This document shows, piece by piece, positions 11,035 through 18,338 of a stretch of DNA of 29,421 nucleotides (positions are counted from its first letter, which is position 1; the number at the start of each line of letters is the position of its first letter). The notes under the pieces are model-generated. The model was not told the origin of the DNA. It was given only the letters and a program-made list of their open reading frames with translations, and ran no database searches. Made by a program: the position numbers and the translations under genes. Source of the stretch: Rhodocyclaceae bacterium UBA2250 (GTDB lineage: Bacteria > Pseudomonadota > Gammaproteobacteria > Burkholderiales > Rhodocyclaceae); NCBI GenBank assembly GCA_002347285.1, contig DDXW01000052.1, positions 17,373 to 46,793 of the forward strand. The letters are read 5' to 3'.

Positions 11035-11091
11035 GACCCTTTCCTGGCGCGGGTTAATTTTTTCCGCACCCTCTTTTTTGCGAGATCGTTC

Positions 11092-12954
11092 ATGGCAGCC
11101 GTAATGCCCGCACCAGCCGCCAGCCGGCTCCTTCTTTCCGGCAACGAAGCCGTCGCCCGCGCCGTCTGGGAGTCCGGCTGCAAGGTCGCCGCCGCCTATC
11201 CCGGCACGCCATCCACCGAGATGCTCGAAGTGCTGTCGACCTACCCGGACATCTACACCGAGTGGTCGGTCAACGAGAAGGTGTCGCTCGAGGTTGCCAT
11301 CGGCGCCGCCTTCGCCGGCTCGCGCTCGTTCTGCTGCATGAAGCACGTCGGCATGAACGTCGCTTCCGACGCGCTGATGACGCTGACGCTGACCGGCGTA
11401 ATCGGCGGACTGGTGATCGCCATCGCCGACGACGTCGGCCTGTCGTCGTCGCAGAACGAGCAGGACTCGCGGTATTGGGGGCGTTTTGCTCATGTTCCAG
11501 TTTTCGAGCCCTCCGACTCGCAGGAGGCCTACGCGATGACGAAGATCGCCTTCGACTTCTCCGAGCAGCACCAGGTGCCGGTGCTCCTGCGCATGACCAC
11601 GCGCATCAACCACGTCAAGGGCCTGGTCACCATCGGCGAGCGCATTCCCCACGTCAACGCCGAAGGTTTCAAGAAGGATCCGGCACGCTGGGTGATGACG
11701 CCGGCCGGCGCCGGCAAGCGCATCCCGCTGATGTTCGAGCGCGACCTGACGCTGCGCGCCGAGGCCGAGAATTCGCCGCTGAATATCGTCGACAACGGCA
11801 CGGACAAACGCGTCGGTTTCGTCGCCTCCGGCCCCGCCTACATGCATGTGCGCGAATCCTTCCCCGCTGCGCCGGTGCTCAAGCTCGGTTTCTCCTGCCC
11901 GGTGCCGGTCGACAAGATCCGCGCCTTCGCCGCGACCGTCGACCGGCTGGTGATCGTCGAGGAAGTGGAACCGCTGGTCGAGATGGAACTCAAGGCCGCC
12001 GCCATCGACTGCCTCGGCAAGGAGATCCTGCCGCGGCAGGGCGAACTCGCGCCGAACGTGCTCAAGCCCGCCATCGCCAGACTGCTCGGCGAGCCGGTGC
12101 CGGAAAACATCGCGGCCCCCGCCAAGGTGTTCCCGCGCCCGCCGACGATGTGCGTCGCCTGTCCGCACCTCGGCGTCTATTACACGCTGGCGCAGATCAA
12201 GAACATCACCATCTCGGGCGACATCGGCTGCTACACGCTGGGCGCCGGCCACCCCTGGAACGCGCTCGACACGACGATCTCGATGGGCGCCTCGATGGGC
12301 ATCGCGCTCGGCCTCGACAAAGGCCGCGGCGAGGCCGACAAGGACAAGCGCATCCTCGCCGTGATCGGCGACTCGACCTTCCTGCACATGGGCATGCAGG
12401 GCCTGCTCGACATGGTCTACAACGGCGGCAACGTCACCGTGCTGCTGCTCGACAACCGCGCGGTCGGCATGACCGGCGGCCAGTCGAACCCCGGCACCGG
12501 CCGTGACATCCACGGCCAGGAGGCGCCGCGCGTCGACTTCGCCCGGCTGGTCGAATCGCTCGGCGTCAAGCGGGAGCGCATCCACGTCGTCGACCCCTAT
12601 GTGCTGCCGACGCTGTTCAAGACCATCCGCGAGGAGATCAAGATCCCCGAGGTGTCGGTGATCATCACCAACCAGCCCTGCGTGCTGATCGACGACTACA
12701 AGAAGCAGAAGCCCTACGAGGTGCTCGACGACAAGTGCACCGGCTGCGGCAACTGCGTCGAGGTCGGCTGCCCGGCGATCCACGTCACGCGCCGCGAGAA
12801 GGCGGTCAAGCCCTCGGGCAAGGAAGTCGAACTGCAGTTCGTGCGCATCGAGACCTCGGTCTGCACCGGCTGCAGCCTGTGCGTGCAGCCCTGCGCGCCG
12901 GACGCCATCGTCCATGCCGACCTGACCAAGCCGATGCGGCTGGTGAAGCACTGA
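11092..12954 (+). CDS. iorA: Indolepyruvate:ferredoxin oxidoreductase, alpha subunit
   Basis: Protein of 620 residues. The N-terminal pyrimidine-binding part includes AAYPGTPSTEML; the central part has the MCVACPHLG motif and the ThDP motif starting GDSTFLHMGMQG (G426). Near the C-terminus are two [4Fe-4S] ferredoxin clusters, C549/C552/C555/C560 and C591/C594/C597/C601. The enzyme oxidatively decarboxylates aryl pyruvates from aromatic amino-acid transamination to aryl-acetyl-CoA, reducing ferredoxin; it is cytoplasmic and normally oxygen-sensitive. The ATG at 11092 was chosen over an in-frame TTG at 11011, which would add a Phe/Arg-rich segment and overlap the FNR-like box; ATG 11104 is also possible. 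The start has no strong Shine-Dalgarno. iorB follows nine bases after the stop. Confidence 0.94.
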   Translation: MAAVMPAPAASRLLLSGNEAVARAVWESGCKVAAAYPGTPSTEMLEVLSTYPDIYTEWSVNEKVSLEVAIGAAFAGSRSFCCMKHVGMNVASDALMTLTLTGVIGGLVIAIADDVGLSSSQNEQDSRYWGRFAHVPVFEPSDSQEAYAMTKIAFDFSEQHQVPVLLRMTTRINHVKGLVTIGERIPHVNAEGFKKDPARWVMTPAGAGKRIPLMFERDLTLRAEAENSPLNIVDNGTDKRVGFVASGPAYMHVRESFPAAPVLKLGFSCPVPVDKIRAFAATVDRLVIVEEVEPLVEMELKAAAIDCLGKEILPRQGELAPNVLKPAIARLLGEPVPENIAAPAKVFPRPPTMCVACPHLGVYYTLAQIKNITISGDIGCYTLGAGHPWNALDTTISMGASMGIALGLDKGRGEADKDKRILAVIGDSTFLHMGMQGLLDMVYNGGNVTVLLLDNRAVGMTGGQSNPGTGRDIHGQEAPRVDFARLVESLGVKRERIHVVDPYVLPTLFKTIREEIKIPEVSVIITNQPCVLIDDYKKQKPYEVLDDKCTGCGNCVEVGCPAIHVTRREKAVKPSGKEVELQFVRIETSVCTGCSLCVQPCAPDAIVHADLTKPMRLVKH

Positions 12955-12963
12955 GGAGCCGCC

Positions 12964-13587
12964 ATGAGCGACAACATCACCAACATCCTGGTCGTCGGCA
13001 TCGGCGGCCAGGGCGTCATGACCGCCACCGAGATCCTCGCCGAAGCCGCGATCGCGCTCGGCCACGACGTCAAGAAGACCGAGGTCGCCGGCATGGCGCA
13101 GCGCGGCGGCGTGGTCTCCTCGCACCTGCGCTTCGGCCCGAAGGTGCTGTCGCCGCAGATCATGCCCGGCACTGCCGACCTGCTGGTCGCCTTCGAGTCC
13201 GCCGAAGGCATGCGCTGGTGCCACATGCTCAAGCCCGGCGGGCTGGTGCTGATGAACACCGCGCGCCTGGTGCCGCCGGTGGTCGACATCGGCCTCTACG
13301 ACTATCCGGACGACCCGCTCGCCGAGATCAAGGCGCGCGGCTTCCAGCTGCACGCCTTCGACGCGCTGGCGATCGCCCTCGAACTCGGCGACGTGCGGCT
13401 CGGCAACACCGTGATGCTCGGCGCGATGGCCGACCACCTGCCCTTCCCCCCCGGCGTGCTGCTCGAGGCGGTCCTCAAGCGCTTCCGCGCGCGCAAGCCG
13501 CAGATGGTCGAACTCAACCAGAAGGCCTTCGAGGCCGGCCGCGCCGCCGATGCGGCGGCGGCCCACAAGGAAGGAGCCACGGCATGA
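12964..13587 (+). CDS. iorB: Indolepyruvate:ferredoxin oxidoreductase, beta subunit
   Basis: Protein of 207 residues, the gamma-type domain of 2-oxoacid:ferredoxin oxidoreductases. The opening ILVVGIGGQGVMTAT and KKTEVAGMAQRGGVVSSHLRFG are diagnostic of IorB. It pairs with the upstream IorA to form the complete two-subunit enzyme. AGGAG at 12954-12958, overlapping the iorA stop, is its ribosome binding site. The stop overlaps the folD start (ATGA, 13584-13587). The C-terminus is Ala-rich and probably disordered. Confidence 0.94.
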   Translation: MSDNITNILVVGIGGQGVMTATEILAEAAIALGHDVKKTEVAGMAQRGGVVSSHLRFGPKVLSPQIMPGTADLLVAFESAEGMRWCHMLKPGGLVLMNTARLVPPVVDIGLYDYPDDPLAEIKARGFQLHAFDALAIALELGDVRLGNTVMLGAMADHLPFPPGVLLEAVLKRFRARKPQMVELNQKAFEAGRAADAAAAHKEGATA

Positions 13588-14438
13588 CGGCCACCATCAT
13601 CGACGGCAACGCGCTGGCGCAGCAGGTGCGCGCCGAACTGGCCGAGAAGGCCGCCGCGCTCAAGGCGACGCACGGCATCACCCCCTGCCTCGCGGTCATC
13701 CTCGTCGGCGCCGACCCGGCCTCGCAGGTCTATGTGCGCAACAAGGTCGCCGCCTGCGAGAAGGCGGGCTTCCGCTCGCTCAAGGAGACCTACCCGGCCG
13801 ACGTCGAGCCGATGGTCGTGCTCGGCAAGATCGCCGAGCTCAATGCCGATCCCGCCGTGCATGGCATCCTCGTGCAGCTGCCGCTGCCGAAACAGTTCGA
13901 CGCCGATGCGGTGCTCGAGGCGATCGTCCCCGAGAAGGACGTGGACGGCTTCCACGCCGAGAACGTCGGCGCGCTGATGCAGGGCAACCCGCGCTTCATC
14001 CCCTGCACGCCCTACGGCGTGATGAAGATGCTGGAAGCCGCCGACGTGCCGCTCAAGGGCGCCGAGGCGGTGATCGTCGGCCGCAGCAACATCGTCGGCA
14101 AGCCGATGGCGATGCTGCTGCTGGCGCAGGACTGCACCGTCACCGTCTGCCATTCGCGCTCGAAGGATCTCGCCTTCCACACCCGGCGCGCCGACATCCT
14201 CGTCGCCGCGGTCGGCCGGGCGAAGATGATCACCGGCGACATGATCAAACCCGGCGCTACCGTCATCGACGTCGGCATCAACCGGCTGCCCGACGGCAAG
14301 CTCTGCGGCGACGTCGATTTCGAATCGTGCAAGGAAGTCGCCGGCGCGATCACGCCGGTGCCCGGCGGCGTCGGCCCGATGACCATCACCATGCTGCTCG
14401 CCAACACCCTCGCCTCCGCTGAAAGGACACTGAAATGA
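13584..14438 (+). CDS. folD: Bifunctional methylenetetrahydrofolate dehydrogenase / methenyltetrahydrofolate cyclohydrolase
   Basis: Protein of 284 residues, standard FolD size. The substrate-domain YVRNK motif holds the catalytic Lys; KDVDGFH and the nucleotide-binding IVGRSNIVGKP are family hallmarks, and PVPGGVGPMT is the C-terminal signature. It interconverts 5,10-methylene-, methenyl- and 10-formyl-tetrahydrofolate with NADP, supplying formyl groups for purine synthesis. AAGGAG at 13571-13576 precedes the ATG by seven bases. It overlaps iorB upstream and purE downstream by ATGA, so it is cotranscribed with both. Confidence 0.97.
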   Translation: MTATIIDGNALAQQVRAELAEKAAALKATHGITPCLAVILVGADPASQVYVRNKVAACEKAGFRSLKETYPADVEPMVVLGKIAELNADPAVHGILVQLPLPKQFDADAVLEAIVPEKDVDGFHAENVGALMQGNPRFIPCTPYGVMKMLEAADVPLKGAEAVIVGRSNIVGKPMAMLLLAQDCTVTVCHSRSKDLAFHTRRADILVAAVGRAKMITGDMIKPGATVIDVGINRLPDGKLCGDVDFESCKEVAGAITPVPGGVGPMTITMLLANTLASAERTLK

Positions 14439-14926
14439 CGCACCCCCTCGTCGGCATCGTCATGGGCTCGGACTCCGACTGGCCCGTCATGAAAGTCTGC
14501 GCCGAAACGCTCAAGCAGTTCGGCGTTCCCTGCGAGGCCAAGGTGCTGTCCGCGCACCGCACGCCCGACCAGGCGCTCGACTACGCCGCCTCGGCGCAGG
14601 AGCGCGGCATGAAAGTGCTGATCGGCGCGGCCGGCGGCGCGGCGCACCTGGCCGGCGTGCTCGCCGCCAAGACCGAGCTGCCCGTCCTCGCCGTGCCGAT
14701 GCCCTCCAAGCATCTCGGCGGCTTCGACTCGCTGCTGGCGATGGTGCAGATGCCCGGCGGCATCCCGGTCGCCACCTTCGCCATCGGCGAAGCCGGCGCC
14801 ACCAACGCCGCGCTGTTCGCCATCTCCATGCTGGCGCTCTCCGATGCCGGGCTGGCGAAGAAGCTTTCCGACTTCCGCGTCAAGCAGACCGAGAAGGTTC
14901 TGTCGAAGACCCTGCCCGAGGTCTGA
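14435..14926 (+). CDS. purE: N5-carboxyaminoimidazole ribonucleotide mutase (class I PurE)
   Basis: Protein of 163 residues, a typical class I PurE. Motifs are MGSDSDWPVM (phosphate/ribose binding), SAHRTPD with the catalytic His, and GAAGGAAHLAGV. It isomerises N5-CAIR to 4-carboxy-AIR in de novo purine synthesis; the partner purK is not in this window. The start overlaps the folD stop; GAAAGGA just upstream serves as ribosome binding site. Co-location with folD makes metabolic sense because both feed purine synthesis. Confidence 0.97.
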   Translation: MTHPLVGIVMGSDSDWPVMKVCAETLKQFGVPCEAKVLSAHRTPDQALDYAASAQERGMKVLIGAAGGAAHLAGVLAAKTELPVLAVPMPSKHLGGFDSLLAMVQMPGGIPVATFAIGEAGATNAALFAISMLALSDAGLAKKLSDFRVKQTEKVLSKTLPEV

Positions 14927-14930
14927 GGGC

Positions 14931-15920
14931 TTGGCGACCGCCGCGGAGATCGCGCGCGCCGCCGCCCTGCTGAAGCGGGGCGAGCTGGTGGCGTTCCCCA
15001 CCGAGACGGTCTACGGCCTCGGGGCGGACGCATCGAATCCGCAGGCGGTGGCGAAGATCTTCGCCGCCAAGGGCCGTCCGGCCGACCATCCGCTGATCGT
15101 CCACATTCCGGATGCGGCGCAGCTCGACCGCTGGGCGCGCGACATCCCCGAGGCGGCGCGCGTGCTCGCCGCGAAGTTCTGGCCCGGCCCGCTGACGCTG
15201 ATCCTCAAGCGCCAGCCGCACGTGCCCGACGCGGTCACCGGCGGGCAGGACACCGTCGGCCTGCGCGTGCCGAACCACCCCGTCGCGCTCGCCCTGCTGC
15301 GCGAATTCGACGGCGGCATCGCCGCGCCGTCGGCGAACCGCTTCGGCCGCATCAGCCCGACCACCGCGCAGCATGTGCGCGACGACCTCGGCGATGCGGT
15401 GGCCATGGTGCTCGACGGCGGCCCCTGCCAGGTCGGCATCGAATCGACGATCCTCGATCTCTCCGGCCCGCGTGCCGTGCTGCTGCGCCCCGGCATGCTC
15501 TCCGCGATCGACATCGGCCTCGTGCTCGGCCGCGTGCCGCTCTCCCCCGACGATCCGCTCGCGCCGCCCGACCTCGCGCGCAGCCGCGCCTCGGGCACGC
15601 TCGAGGCCCACTACGCGCCGAAGACGCCGCTGGTGCTGATGCCCGACGACAGCCTGCCGATCGCGCTGCGCAACGCCATCGTGCAGAAGGAGCGCGTCGC
15701 GGTGCTGGCGACGCATCCGGCGCCGTTCGAGATGCCGGGCGTGCTCTGGCACGTCGCGCCGGCCGATCCGGCCGGCTTCGCCCACGACCTCTACGCCAAC
15801 CTGCGTGCCCTCGATGCCCTGGGCTGCGACCGCATCTACGTGCAGAAGCCGGTCGGCCAGCCCTGGCAGGCGATCCTCGACCGCCTCAAGCGCGCCGCGG
15901 CCGGCTCGGGCGAAGCCTGA
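14931..15920 (+). CDS. L-threonylcarbamoyladenylate synthase, Sua5 type
   Basis: Protein of 329 residues if TTG at 14931 is the start. The N-terminal YrdC domain has VAFPTETVYGLGADA; the linker SGTLEAHYAPKTP matches the conserved Sua5 linker, and a C-terminal Sua5 domain follows (about residues 235-329), which distinguishes it from the ~190-residue TsaC. The enzyme makes threonylcarbamoyl-AMP from Thr, bicarbonate and ATP for the t6A37 tRNA modification. The start is inferred: an in-frame ATG exists only deep inside purE (14844), while TTG 14931 lies four bases after the purE stop, next to a TGAGGG ribosome binding site, and gives the normal N-terminus. Probably the last gene of the ior-folD-purE unit. 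Confidence 0.92.
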   Translation: MATAAEIARAAALLKRGELVAFPTETVYGLGADASNPQAVAKIFAAKGRPADHPLIVHIPDAAQLDRWARDIPEAARVLAAKFWPGPLTLILKRQPHVPDAVTGGQDTVGLRVPNHPVALALLREFDGGIAAPSANRFGRISPTTAQHVRDDLGDAVAMVLDGGPCQVGIESTILDLSGPRAVLLRPGMLSAIDIGLVLGRVPLSPDDPLAPPDLARSRASGTLEAHYAPKTPLVLMPDDSLPIALRNAIVQKERVAVLATHPAPFEMPGVLWHVAPADPAGFAHDLYANLRALDALGCDRIYVQKPVGQPWQAILDRLKRAAAGSGEA

Positions 15921-15965
15921 AAGCGCAGCTGATTCCCGTTTTTTCTCCCGCCATAGCAATCTTTG

Positions 15966-15986
15966 CTGACGCGCAAGATGCGTCAG
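15966..15986. promoter_or_regulatory. Inverted repeat overlapping the putative CBS-gene promoter
   Basis: CTGACGC and GCGTCAG are perfect seven-base inverted arms separated by GCAAGAT. A TAATAT hexamer (15989-15994) follows three bases later and is the likely -10 for the CBS gene. Operator or mRNA-hairpin roles are both possible; I do not recognise a known regulator site. Confidence 0.4.
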
Positions 15987-16025
15987 GCTAATATCGCAGC
16001 ACGGTCCATCGAGGAGGAAAACGAC

Positions 16026-16643
16026 ATGACCCTGATTCACAAGGATCCCCCGGCACGCCGCGGACTCGCGACCTTCACCGCCCCGCCGGGCACCACCTTC
16101 AGCCAGCCGAGCACCTTCACGCTGGTGCGCGCCGAATCGCCGGCGCCGTGCGTGATGACCGACCTGCGGCAGGTTTCGGCCGCCACCATCGGCCCCGACG
16201 CGACCCTCGCCCAGGCGACCCAGACGATGATCCAGCGCGGCGTGCGCCTGCTGCTGGTGGTCAATCGCGACGAGGAGGTGCTCGGCCTGATCACCGCGCG
16301 CGACACCGGCGGCGAGAAGCCGATCCAGCTGGTCCAGGAACGCGGCGGCAAGTTCTCCGACCTGCTGGTCGCGGACGTGATGTGCCCGCGCGAGAAGATC
16401 GAGCTGATCGACGCGTCCGACGTGCTGCGTGCGACGGTCGGCGACATCGTCGAGACGCTCAAGCAGACCAAGCGCCAGCACGCGGTGGTCGGCGAGCGCG
16501 ACCCGGTCGGCGGCCAGGTGCGCATCCGCGGCATCTTCTCGGCCACGCAGATCGGCCGCCAGCTCGGCGCGGCGATCCAGACCTTCGACGTCAGCTCCAC
16601 CTTCACCGAGATCGAGGGGCTGCTCGCCCAGGACAACGCCTAG
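16026..16643 (+). CDS. CBS-domain protein
   Basis: Protein of 205 residues with two tandem CBS motifs, about residues 40-100 (ATLAQATQTMIQRGVRLLLVV, then VLGLITARD) and 120-190 (VGDIVETLKQTKRQHAVVG, then IRGIFSATQIG). Paired CBS domains usually bind adenine nucleotides such as AMP, ATP or SAM and act as energy sensors. No catalytic or membrane domain is attached, so it may regulate a partner. The ATG at 16026 has a strong AGGAGG eight bases upstream; the frame is open to an upstream in-frame start near 15963 but that would overlap the promoter. The first ~35 residues are low-complexity Pro/Thr-rich. Target unknown. Confidence 0.85.
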   Translation: MTLIHKDPPARRGLATFTAPPGTTFSQPSTFTLVRAESPAPCVMTDLRQVSAATIGPDATLAQATQTMIQRGVRLLLVVNRDEEVLGLITARDTGGEKPIQLVQERGGKFSDLLVADVMCPREKIELIDASDVLRATVGDIVETLKQTKRQHAVVGERDPVGGQVRIRGIFSATQIGRQLGAAIQTFDVSSTFTEIEGLLAQDNA

Positions 16644-16651
16644 GGGCGCGC

Positions 16652-17161
16652 TTGAGCCTGACCGTCGAGCTTTCCCGCGACTGGGAAAGTCCGATCGCCC
16701 GGCACCGCGACCGGTACTGGTTCGCCGGCATCGATCCGCGGGAAACCGACCTGCCGGCGGCACTGATCGAGAAACTCGGCGCCGGCGAGGCGGCGCTTGA
16801 TGCCAACCTCGCCGGTGCCGCGCCGTGGGACGCGCCGCATCCGTTCGCGCGCGTCGCCTGGGTGCTGCGCCACCTGCAACGCGCCGGCTTCGTCGACCTG
16901 CACAGCGAATCGCTGCGCGGCCTGCCGCGCCCGGCCGACGACAAGTATGTCCGCCAGACGCAAGCGGCCGACCCGCTCTACGCGGCCTGGGGCTTCGTCC
17001 AGCATCGGCAAGGCGGCGCCGCGACCTATTTCATTTCATGTAGCAGCGCAAGGCGGCGAGGACGACCTGCACGTCCTCCAGGCGCTGTTCCGCTTCCCGC
17101 GCTTCGGCCCCCAGGTGCTCCCGGACATGCCCTTCGAGCACTTCGGCCATCAGTCCATTGA
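16652..17161 (+). pseudogene. Unrecognised protein, probably truncated at its 3' end by the dmeR-dmeF module
   Basis: A frame starting at TTG 16652, five bases after an AGGGG, opens eight bases after the CBS gene stop. Residues 1 to about 128 look like real protein: LTVELSRDWESPIARH, RYWFAGIDPRE, FARVAWVLRHLQRAGFVDL. From about base 17031 onward the frame is antisense to the dmeR 3' end and reads as Arg/Pro/Ala-rich nonsense until the stop at 17161. I infer that the original 3' part was lost where the metal-resistance module now begins. I recognise no family. It could instead be an intact small gene with a long antisense overlap, which is less likely. Confidence 0.5.
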
Positions 17162-17306
17162 CGGCGCCGCGGATGGCCGCGATCTGCTGCAGCACCGCCC
17201 CGCAATCGGCCTCCTGTTCGAGCGCGCGCTCGAGGGCCTCGCTCTGTCCCTTGATGCGCCTGATCCGGGTCAGCAGGCCGCGCTTGTTCTTGATGGTGTG
17301 CGCCAT
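17031..17306 (-). CDS. dmeR: RcnR/DmeR-type nickel/cobalt-sensing repressor (CsoR/RcnR family)
   Basis: Protein of 91 residues, all helical, with the DUF156 core RIRRIKGQSEALERAL and QIAAIRGAVNGLMAEV. The metal-site fingerprint reads His3, Cys35, His60, His64. This is the H-C-H-H pattern of RcnR, which senses Ni/Co, and differs from the copper CsoR pattern (x-C-H-C) and from formaldehyde-sensing FrmR, which lacks His64. The gene is divergent from a CDF exporter of the DmeF type, and the intergenic region holds a TACT-G6-N-AGTA operator. It should repress both genes and release DNA on metal binding. Its stop lies inside the truncated frame on the opposite strand. Confidence 0.88.
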   Translation of the reverse strand: MAHTIKNKRGLLTRIRRIKGQSEALERALEQEADCGAVLQQIAAIRGAVNGLMAEVLEGHVREHLGAEAREAEQRLEDVQVVLAALRCYMK

Positions 17307-17335
17307 GGGGATCGCTCCATGCGGGTGTGCGAATA

Positions 17336-17350
17336 TACTGGGGGGGAGTA
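17336..17350. promoter_or_regulatory. RcnR/DmeR operator (TACT-G6-N-AGTA)
   Basis: TACT, seven G's and AGTA match the E. coli RcnR recognition pattern TACT-G6-N-AGTA exactly. The site abuts TATAGT at 17349-17354, a good -10 for dmeF, and on the other strand TATATT (complement of 17332-17337), a good -10 for dmeR. Repressor bound here would block both promoters. Confidence 0.85.
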
Positions 17351-17354
17351 TAGT
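17349..17354 (+). promoter_or_regulatory. -10 element (TATAGT) of dmeF
   Basis: TATAGT differs by one base from the consensus and lies 29 bases before the dmeF ATG, overlapping the last two bases of the operator. The -35 region is not well conserved. Confidence 0.6.
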
Positions 17355-17383
17355 TCAGACCACCCTCACGACACGAGCGCGCC

Positions 17384-18319
17384 ATGCATAGCCACGACCT
17401 TTCGCAATGGACCCACGAGCATGTCTTCGATGCCGGCAGCCGGGCGGCCGAGCGCGGAACGCGCCTCGTCGTCTGGATCACCGCCATCATGATGGTGGTC
17501 GAAATCCTCTCCGGCTGGTGGTTCAACTCGATGGCGCTGCTGGCAGACGGCTGGCACATGAGCTCGCACGCCTTCGCCATCGGCCTCTCGGCCTTCGCCT
17601 ATGCGGCCGCCCGCAAGTACGCGCGCGATCCGCGCTTCGCCTTCGGCACCTGGAAGATCGAGGTGCTCGGCGGCTTCGCCAGCGCCATTTTCCTGCTCGG
17701 CGTCGCCGCGATGATGGTGTTCGGTTCCGTCGAGCGGATCATTTCTCCGCAGGAAATCCATTACCAGGAGGCGATCATCGTCGCCGTCATCGGCCTGGTC
17801 GTGAATGTGGTCTGCGCGCTGATTCTCGGCCAGGCGCACGACCATGGGCACGATCATCATCACGATCACGCGCACCATCATCATGACCTGAATCTGAAGG
17901 CGGCCTATCTTCACGTCATCGCCGATGCGGCCACTTCGGTGCTGGCCGTCATCGCGCTGTTCGGCGGCTGGATGTATGGCTGGAACTGGCTCGATCCGGT
18001 GATGGGCATCGTCGGCGCGCTGCTGGTCGGCAGATGGGCGCAGGGACTGCTGGTCGAGACCGGCAAGGTGCTGCTGGATCGCGAGATGGACCACCCGGTC
18101 GTCGAGGAAATCCGGGCAGTGGTCGAAACCGGGCCCGAGGCCGGCGACACGCGGATCACGGACCTCCATGTCTGGCGCGTCGGCAAGGGGGCCTACTCCT
18201 GCGCCCTCAGCGTGCTGACCCACGACGCGTCGCTGACGCCGGCGAAGATCCGCGCGCGGCTGGCGCTTCATGAGGAAATCGTCCACACGACGATAGAAAT
18301 CCAGCTCTGCCCGGGGTAG
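17384..18319 (+). CDS. dmeF: DmeF-type cation diffusion facilitator (Ni/Co efflux)
   Basis: Protein of 311 residues with six hydrophobic segments expected of an inner-membrane CDF antiporter. The N-terminus is MHSHDLSQWTHEHVFD, characteristic of DmeF. Metal-site residues are in ALLADGWHM (TM2) and HVIADAATS (TM5). A very His/Asp-rich cytoplasmic loop (about residues 152-168, HDHGHDHHHDHAHHHH) lies between TM4 and TM5. A cytoplasmic C-terminal domain (about 215-311, VEEIRAVVE ... TDLHVWRVGKG) follows. DmeF exports Co(II)/Ni(II) against the proton gradient. The divergent H-C-H-H repressor and the operator support Ni/Co over Zn/Cd. No clear Shine-Dalgarno is present. Confidence 0.92.
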   Translation: MHSHDLSQWTHEHVFDAGSRAAERGTRLVVWITAIMMVVEILSGWWFNSMALLADGWHMSSHAFAIGLSAFAYAAARKYARDPRFAFGTWKIEVLGGFASAIFLLGVAAMMVFGSVERIISPQEIHYQEAIIVAVIGLVVNVVCALILGQAHDHGHDHHHDHAHHHHDLNLKAAYLHVIADAATSVLAVIALFGGWMYGWNWLDPVMGIVGALLVGRWAQGLLVETGKVLLDREMDHPVVEEIRAVVETGPEAGDTRITDLHVWRVGKGAYSCALSVLTHDASLTPAKIRARLALHEEIVHTTIEIQLCPG

Positions 18320-18338
18320 CGGGACGCCGCCCGCCGCG

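Noticed and set aside
11011..11091. Upstream TTG start for iorA adding 27 residues
   Set aside because: The added segment is unlike IorA N-termini and would overlap the putative FNR box and -10.
10891..13566. An 891-codon minus-strand frame opposite iorA and iorB
   Set aside because: Antisense to genes with unmistakable ThDP and ferredoxin motifs; composition is shadow-like.
14844..14930. ATG inside purE as the start of the Sua5 protein
   Set aside because: It would overlap purE by 83 bases and add residues not found in the family; TTG 14931 fits the normal N-terminus and a ribosome binding site.
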